Source: Epiperipatus broadwayi (taxonomy: Eukaryota; Onychophora; Udeonychophora; Euonychophora; Peripatidae). From it: a stretch of 64,000 nucleotides of DNA. The notes beneath the pieces were generated by a model. It was not told the DNA's origin. It saw nothing but the letters and a program-made list of their open reading frames with translations, and ran no database searches. Location of the stretch: NCBI GenBank assembly GCA_028023455.1, contig JAQFVV010000063.1:3717081-3781080 (forward strand). Direction: 5' to 3'. This document shows, in pieces, positions 58,186 to 64,000 of the stretch (the stretch's first letter is position 1; every line of letters begins with the position of its first letter). The position numbers were made by a program, and so were the translations under genes.

Positions 58186-58534
58186 TCTTGCACATATATA
58201 AATGAAAATTCATAAAAAAATATATATATAAACTGTTCAAAATACAATACCAATTTGTCAACATTATATTACATCAAGTAGCTTATGTAATCTTAAATGG
58301 ACATTACACTGCAAATATACATTACAGATTTTTACTTTTTTTTTTTTAATTTTGGTTTTTCAAAATTTTACTGTATTGTTTGTTGCAATTTTCACACAGC
58401 TTAAGGATATGTCTTATTTCTGCATACAAATTTATTATGGATATTAATAACCCTTTGACTGACCGACTCGTTTTTAATCAAGGAAATTTGACATCACTGT
58501 AAATTGCTTAGTTTTCGTACTACGTTTACGATTT

Positions 58535-58542
58535 TGACGTCA
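58535..58542. promoter_or_regulatory. CRE-like palindrome
   Basis: TGACGTCA, the full CREB/ATF site, about 136 bp from the first of two inverted CCAAT boxes. Presence of the motif is certain; function is inference. Confidence 0.3.
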
Positions 58543-58643
58543 TTTTTTAGAACGCAAAAAGTTTTATAATATACTGCCATCTATTGAATTATTTTACAAG
58601 TAAAAAATCAATAAAAAGACGATTTATGTCAAACAAAAACAAA

Positions 58644-58767
58644 GCACTGCCTTTTCACATCTTTTCTTGAATCTTATTGGCTGTTGAAATTTTGTAAACA
58701 AAAGAAAATGAAAAAGCTCCGCCTTCTCATCATCTTTTCGTGAATCTTATTGGCTGTTAAAATTTTT
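58644..58767. repeat. 72-bp duplication with inverted CCAAT boxes
   Basis: Units start GCACTGCC (58644) and GCTCCGCC (58716). Each carries GAATCTTATTGGCTGTT (ATTGG at 58676 and 58749). Confidence 0.75.
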
Positions 58768-59257
58768 ATATGGCTGCCAAAAATTAAAAAGTTACGAACG
58801 CTTTTGTTTTATTTTGAAAATGATAAACGAATGTTTTAGAGCATTTTAAAATATTTTTTGATGAAATACAAATAAAATACAAATTATTTTCATATAATAT
58901 GTCAAAAATAAATATTATTTTACAAAAATAGTTAAGATTTTAGCAAGAATTATTTATTTATTGCAAAGTCGGGAAAAAAAAATCATAACGTGAAATTATG
59001 ATTGACGTTTCTTTTCATGTCAACCGTAACAAATATTTTTAAAATTAAAAATCAAAATTTATTTTTGAACAAACTTTCGTTTATTTTTATAATGTGAGAA
59101 ATTACTAATATACTTTTTAAAAACGAAACTAAAGTGAATATATTTAAAAAAACGGTCAATAACTTTTGAAAAATTGATACATTATTTTGTGCATCGGCCA
59201 ATTAAAAGATTTGAGTGTTACCACCTGCGGCGAATGATAAATTAGACGCTTAAAGGG

Positions 59258-61581
59258 TATGATTTTATGATTTTTTTTTTTTTCATTTTATGTTTTAAAT
59301 TAATGAAATAAATTTTTGATATAGAATTGAAAGAGTATTTTGTTTTTATGTGTTATGTACAGTTGAGATTATGTATGTTTTACCTGTATTTACATTGCAT
59401 TCAGAATTTAACTTGATTTTTCTAACACAACTTTTTCATTAATGTATGTACGCATGGCAGAAATTGTAGTCTCATGTAATTTTTTGTCACTCACTTTGTT
59501 CTAACTCAAAAATGTTAGGGAAAAAAGAAGAGTTTGAATTCATGTTGCTCAGATTAATAGTAGTGTACTTTATATATGTTTATTTCCCAAAAAATATCTT
59601 GCATAGTTCATTTAAAACTACATATATTTAAAAATTATTTAAATAAAATCCTTCAAATACCTATTTTTTTTGTCATCTTTTTTTTTAATTGTATGAACCA
59701 AATTTCTCCATATCTATATATATACCGTTATACATTACACATTTCTATGATTAATTTTGCAATTCTCTTTCTTAAGTGGATTTTAGCTTTTGAAGATTTT
59801 TTTCTTTGACATACAATTTGCTTGAAAGCTGTAGTCAATTTAAGAAATAGATCTTAAAAATGGTCATAGAATATAGTTTAAACATAGGTGAAGATGTAAA
59901 GTGATATATGTGTGTGGATAAAATTTTGATTCCTACAGTAGAACAAGATTTACTACGAAAATTTCATATGTGAAGGTTTATTTATGTATTGGAATTAATG
60001 GTCTTGTTTTAAAAAGGAGGAAAGGGAGTTATTTATTTATTAAATTATATTTAAAAAGATGAAATTATTTATGTTTAAGATAAAAAAAATTGCCACTTGT
60101 GTATTTAATCTTTAAGTCTTTAATGTTTCATTTCATTCAGATTACATTTTTTTTTTTTTAAAAAAAATTAAATATGATTTCTGATCAGATTTTTTGATAC
60201 TTGATTTTTTACCTTTAAAATTATATATTTTTAAAATCTCTCAATGTATCATATCATTTTTGGAGTAGTTATTGTGAATTTTATTCTGACAAAGTTTATT
60301 AGAACATTTTTACTTAAAAATAATAAATTACCTTTGCGATTTTATGCCTCTTTGTTCTCATAGTGTTAGAAATATTATTTTTTATAAGTAGATTTGGTTT
60401 GTGGTTTTTAAAAACTAATCAGAATATTTGCAATTTTATATATACACACATTACTTTATGTTGCATTCATGCTAATATTAAAATAATACTGAAGTTAGAG
60501 ATCAGACTTTTTATTAAAACTTGAAAACCGTGTTAATTGGACAAGGGCATTTCAAGAATCTGCTATAAATCCTTTAGCTTCTTTTTATATACAACACAGT
60601 CAATATTTACATTATTAATGCCATTCACAAGTCTTTCAAAATTAAAAACATATCCAAAAATATTTTGGGGGGTAATTTTTTTGGATGATTATATTGGACG
60701 ATGTGCTATTTGACTGTTAAAGAAGTATATATAACAGTATGGAAAATTGTCAGGGTGATCGGTTGTAAATAAGTGATAAAGATCTTTTATAATCAGTTCC
60801 TTTTGTACTCCAAATCTATCACAATAAAATCAATGCAGCATTAAATATGTAAGTGTACAAATGCTATACAAAAGATAGAATTCTATTTTTTATATTACAC
60901 GTTTTAAAAAAGAAGAAACATATACACTGGGTGCCATCTACCTTCTGGGTAAAGCAACTAATCAATTCAGTTAACCTGCACTTAAATTTATGCTTATTAT
61001 AACATCAGCTTATCAAACCTAGATCAATGGAAGCAGTAATTTTTTTGTTTATGAAAACATAGGTCAGTACAATATATTATTTAATCGTAATATCAATGAT
61101 GTAGTTTATAATTTATATTGAAACTAGAATTCTTAATAGGTTTTTCTTGTAGCTAATAATTATGCCTGAGATAAATTATTTATGCAGCTTGTAATTTTTA
61201 CTAGAGATGAATTTATAGATGGTATTCTTCTGCTATTTATAAGGAATAGGTAACATTGATTATTCAAAAAGTTTTTTAAAGGATGCCCTATGAGGAATGT
61301 GGGCATCAACAATTATGGCTGTTTTGTTTTCTATCTCATCTTTGAGTAGGACCTTTTAACTTTTGCTCTAAATATTACATACTAGACAATTAGAACAACT
61401 GACCAAACTAAACTTTTCAAGCTTGAATGGATCTTTTATAGCATAACATTTTATTATTTGACAATAGTTTTCCAAAACAAACAAAAAAAAGAGATAAAAA
61501 TGACTTGTTAAAAAACAAATAAACAGACAAACAAATAAACAAAAAACAAATCAACTTCCATCAATCAGTTTTAACTTAGAA
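59258..61581. other. Intergenic AT-rich DNA, no gene recognised
   Basis: No coding blocks. An A/C-rich simple stretch (AAAC-type units) at 61511-61550 precedes the SINE. Confidence 0.5.
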
Positions 61582-61661
61582 ACTGCCTTGCACTTGCAGG
61601 CAGTTGCCTGGGTTGTGGGTTCGCGTCCTGGCCGATGTTATGACACTTAAAAAAAAAAGAA
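61582..61661 (+). mobile_element. tRNA-derived SINE, copy 3 (5'-truncated)
   Basis: Keeps TGCCTTGCA..., the B box GGGTTCGCGTCCTG (61618) and GGCCGATGTTATGACAC with an A tail. The A box half is lost. Confidence 0.75.
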
Positions 61662-63069
61662 AGAAGATAATTGATTTTTATGTTAGCAAAATTTTTTTAT
61701 CTTTTCACAATTTTTTTTTTTCTATTTCAATCAACTAGGAATTAAAACAAAATGAAATGTTTTTTTTTTAAAACAATTCCATAAAAAATATTTTTAAAAA
61801 AGTCTAAAATGAAAAATATTGCATTTATATGATTTAATAAATTATTTAAAAATTTTACATCATTTCATTTTATTTATTATTATATATACTAAACAAAGAA
61901 TTAAATCATTATCCAAAATTAATTATAAATTCATTATCAATGCCAAAGCAGATTTTCATGTGTAAATTAACTTAATTAATATATTATCCTATCTTATCAC
62001 AATTCCAAATCATATTGTAATTACTGTTATTATAAAAACTTTAAACCATTTAATCACAAATGTTTCTAGAAGAAGATAATCTTAGTGTGATCAAATCATA
62101 AATGTATAATGTGGAACTAAGATACTTATTTTACAAAAACTAGGTCAAAATAGTTTCAGCTTAAGGGAAAAAAAGAATGAAAGTTCGTAGATGTAGATCA
62201 AAGAATAAATATCCTCATTTTGCATTATATATTAATGAAAAAATACAGGTCATTTGAACAGGCTAAGATTGTCTTTGAGAAGAATGAAAAAAAAAGAGAA
62301 AAATTAATAAATCTCTTTGACTGAAGATTTATGATTTTGAAGCTATTAATTTGTTTAAAAATTTTTGATATTAAAGATAATTGGAATGTGAGTTGAATTT
62401 GTGGCAATATATTATAATATACATTTATTTTGTGTTGTATTACTTTATACTGGGAAACTAGTGATAATGAATTTATAATTTAATTTTGGCTAGTGATATA
62501 ATTGTAAATTGATGTACTTAATTCATTATATTGACTACTTTTGCTTTTAACTTTTGATATTGTATTATAGATATAAATAACATTAACTTGGTTCATATAT
62601 TTATAATTTATAGTACTAACTTTAATTACATTATAGCTGGGTCATACTGACCATCAACTGAGGAATGAATATTACAAAAAGTAATTATAGAGGCACTGTT
62701 GGCATTGATGAATAACGAGATTGAAAGTTGAGGCCTTAAAGTAACAGCAGAGGAAATTCCTAATGTCTGCTCCAATAAATGACTATGGATGGGCTGCTCA
62801 TTAACCCACATCAATTAGCATAATGAGTTTATTGGCTTGGTCAGATTATTAATACAGATGAAAACATAATGGATAGAATTAATAAAAGTAAACATGGATA
62901 GGAGTTCTTTTAATAGAAATAACTTGTGTTTGTAAATAAAAGTTTTTAATAGATGGTTTATGTATCTGAGAGTTGTACACGTATTAGAAAAGCAGTTCAA
63001 AGACTTTAGTTCACTGATGATGTATAGGAAATATAAGGAATTTAAAAAAAAAAAAAAAAAGTAAAGTAA
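61662..63069. other. Intergenic AT-rich DNA, no gene recognised
   Basis: No support for a gene. 62640-62820 is slightly GC-richer and open on the minus strand for 62 codons, without a recognisable motif. Confidence 0.45.
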
Positions 63070-63395
63070 ATGGGTGAGAGAACAGGCAGGTATAAGGGTC
63101 CTTATTGAAAACCAAACTTAAATGGAATTGGGCTGGACATATTTCTAGAAGCTGTAAATGTAAGATTTGTACATCCATGCAACAAAATCCAGAGTATAGG
63201 TAAAACACACCAAAGCTGATCGACTGTAGATGGTGAGATCCAGAGCTCGACCAAAATTTCAACTCATTCACCCCTACTCCATAACCTAATATCCTATGAA
63301 TGACATTTTCTAAGTTACACATGAGTTCAATTTTCAATTGTGGGCTGGCAGTAGCAAAGGATGGAGCAAGAGACTCTGGGAATAACTAAATAACT
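63070..63395 (+). pseudogene. RTE-type LINE C-terminal remnant
   Basis: The start GGTGAGAGAACAGGCAGG parallels GAGTGAGAGAACAAACAATTG at 4077, and LKWNW.GHI-like coding (AAATGGAATTGGGCTGGACA) follows at 63120. Later frames give WAVAKDGARDSGN. Decayed. Confidence 0.6.
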
Positions 63396-64000
63396 ATTAA
63401 ATTAGCGAACACACACATATGGCTAAGTGAACTAACAATATATTAATAATTAATAACTAAGTCTAACAGATGTATTCATATATATATATAATGATATACA
63501 CATAAATTAATATGGGGTTGGATGTGAATTTCGTTTACAAGCAATAAAGAAATATAAACGAGTTATATTTTAAATAATAATTTAAAAAATTAAAATAAAA
63601 GAAATCATAAATAAAATACTTATATAATCGGTCCGTGGGATATTACACTCGCAGGCATTATATAATAAATGAGATTGTAGTTATATATTCTCTCATTATA
63701 TATTGTACCTATACTGATATAGGCACATATAATTTTATCTAAAATTATATTATTAAAATAATCGTTCATAAAAGAAAACATAAAATTAAACGTTGAAGAG
63801 TTTATTGCAGTTTGTTTTAGAAAAAAGATAAGAATTAAATAGTTTTCTAGCGTTAGTTTTTGAAATAAAAAATGCTACAATTAATTAATCAAAAGGGGGG
63901 AGGGGGAGTCTTGGTTTGAGAAATGAAACTAAGGGCTATAAAAGGAAGTAAAGAGTTTTTATTAGTATTCATAAAAATATAATTTAAAAAGTTAAAACGT
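63396..64000. other. AT-rich DNA with a polypurine run
   Basis: Nothing coding. AAAAGGGGGGAGGGGGAG at 63892-63909 resembles an LTR-element polypurine tract, but no LTR can be confirmed before the window ends. Confidence 0.4.

Larger units (their letters stand above)
58451..59257. mobile_element. Possible MITE with promoter-like motifs
   Basis: Begins CCCTTTGACTGACCGACTCG and ends, inverted, CCCTTTAAGCGTC. The CCCTTT termini recall piggyBac-like elements, but the flanks ATAA and TATG are not TTAA and the terminal match is short, so the call is weak. Inside are a perfect CRE palindrome and a 72-bp duplication with CCAAT boxes. Confidence 0.35.

Noticed and set aside
1-64000. CRISPR arrays, bacterial operons or phage genes
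   Set aside because: No regularly spaced short repeats with unique spacers, no ribosome-binding-site/ORF structure; content is eukaryotic TEs.

Overview
The window looks like non-genic, very AT-rich DNA from an invertebrate animal. I found no host protein-coding gene, no functional tRNA or rRNA gene, and nothing bacterial. Essentially everything recognisable is a transposable element (TE), and nearly every element is decayed. The mixture suggests a metazoan: non-LTR LINEs (RTE-like, a CR1/Jockey-like LINE with PHD fingers in ORF1, and a LINE ending in a C2H2 finger), Penelope-like elements (PLEs) with GIY-YIG endonucleases, Gypsy LTR elements, Merlin and pogo/Tigger DNA transposons, MITEs and a tRNA-derived SINE. 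I cannot name the species.

Layout. 1-4366: an RTE-type LINE (+ strand) split by a 2.04-kb terminal-inverted-repeat element (926-2963, perfect 8-bp target duplication). 4367-11167: AT-rich DNA with a large foldback element (8232-9063). 11168-25175: one minus-strand LINE of about 4.5 kb opened up to 14 kb by insertions. These are a 173-bp MITE, PLE-1 (12246-14697), a palindromic PLE pair (16604-19525, perfect 18-bp duplication), PLE-3 (20630-22545) carrying a Tigger (20866-21653) that carries a SINE, and a Merlin transposon (22641-24639). 25232-28770: a plus-strand LINE with a C-terminal zinc finger, cut by a second palindromic PLE unit (27432-28084). 30095-32450: a diverged relative of the long repeats found further right. 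33979-34587: a third, ORF-less palindromic PLE unit. 36106-38883: an internally deleted Gypsy with about 440-bp LTRs. 39650-40480: a LINE 3' fragment. 42094-53204: two long direct repeats (about 3.8 and 3.1 kb) flanking Gypsy Gag and RNase H remnants, best read as one Gypsy with unusually long LTRs. 55656-57433: a TA-flanked DNA element. 57953-58185 and 63070-63395: RTE 3' ends. 58451-59257: a possible MITE with promoter-like motifs.

The most unusual feature is the palindromic PLE family. All three copies are head-to-head inverted pairs inside one target-site duplication. Their 3' tails combine a tRNA-like module (A and B boxes) with a conserved CTGAAGA...GAAAC stem-loop that resembles a hammerhead core. 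The same stem-loop, with covarying stem bases, ends the two other PLEs.
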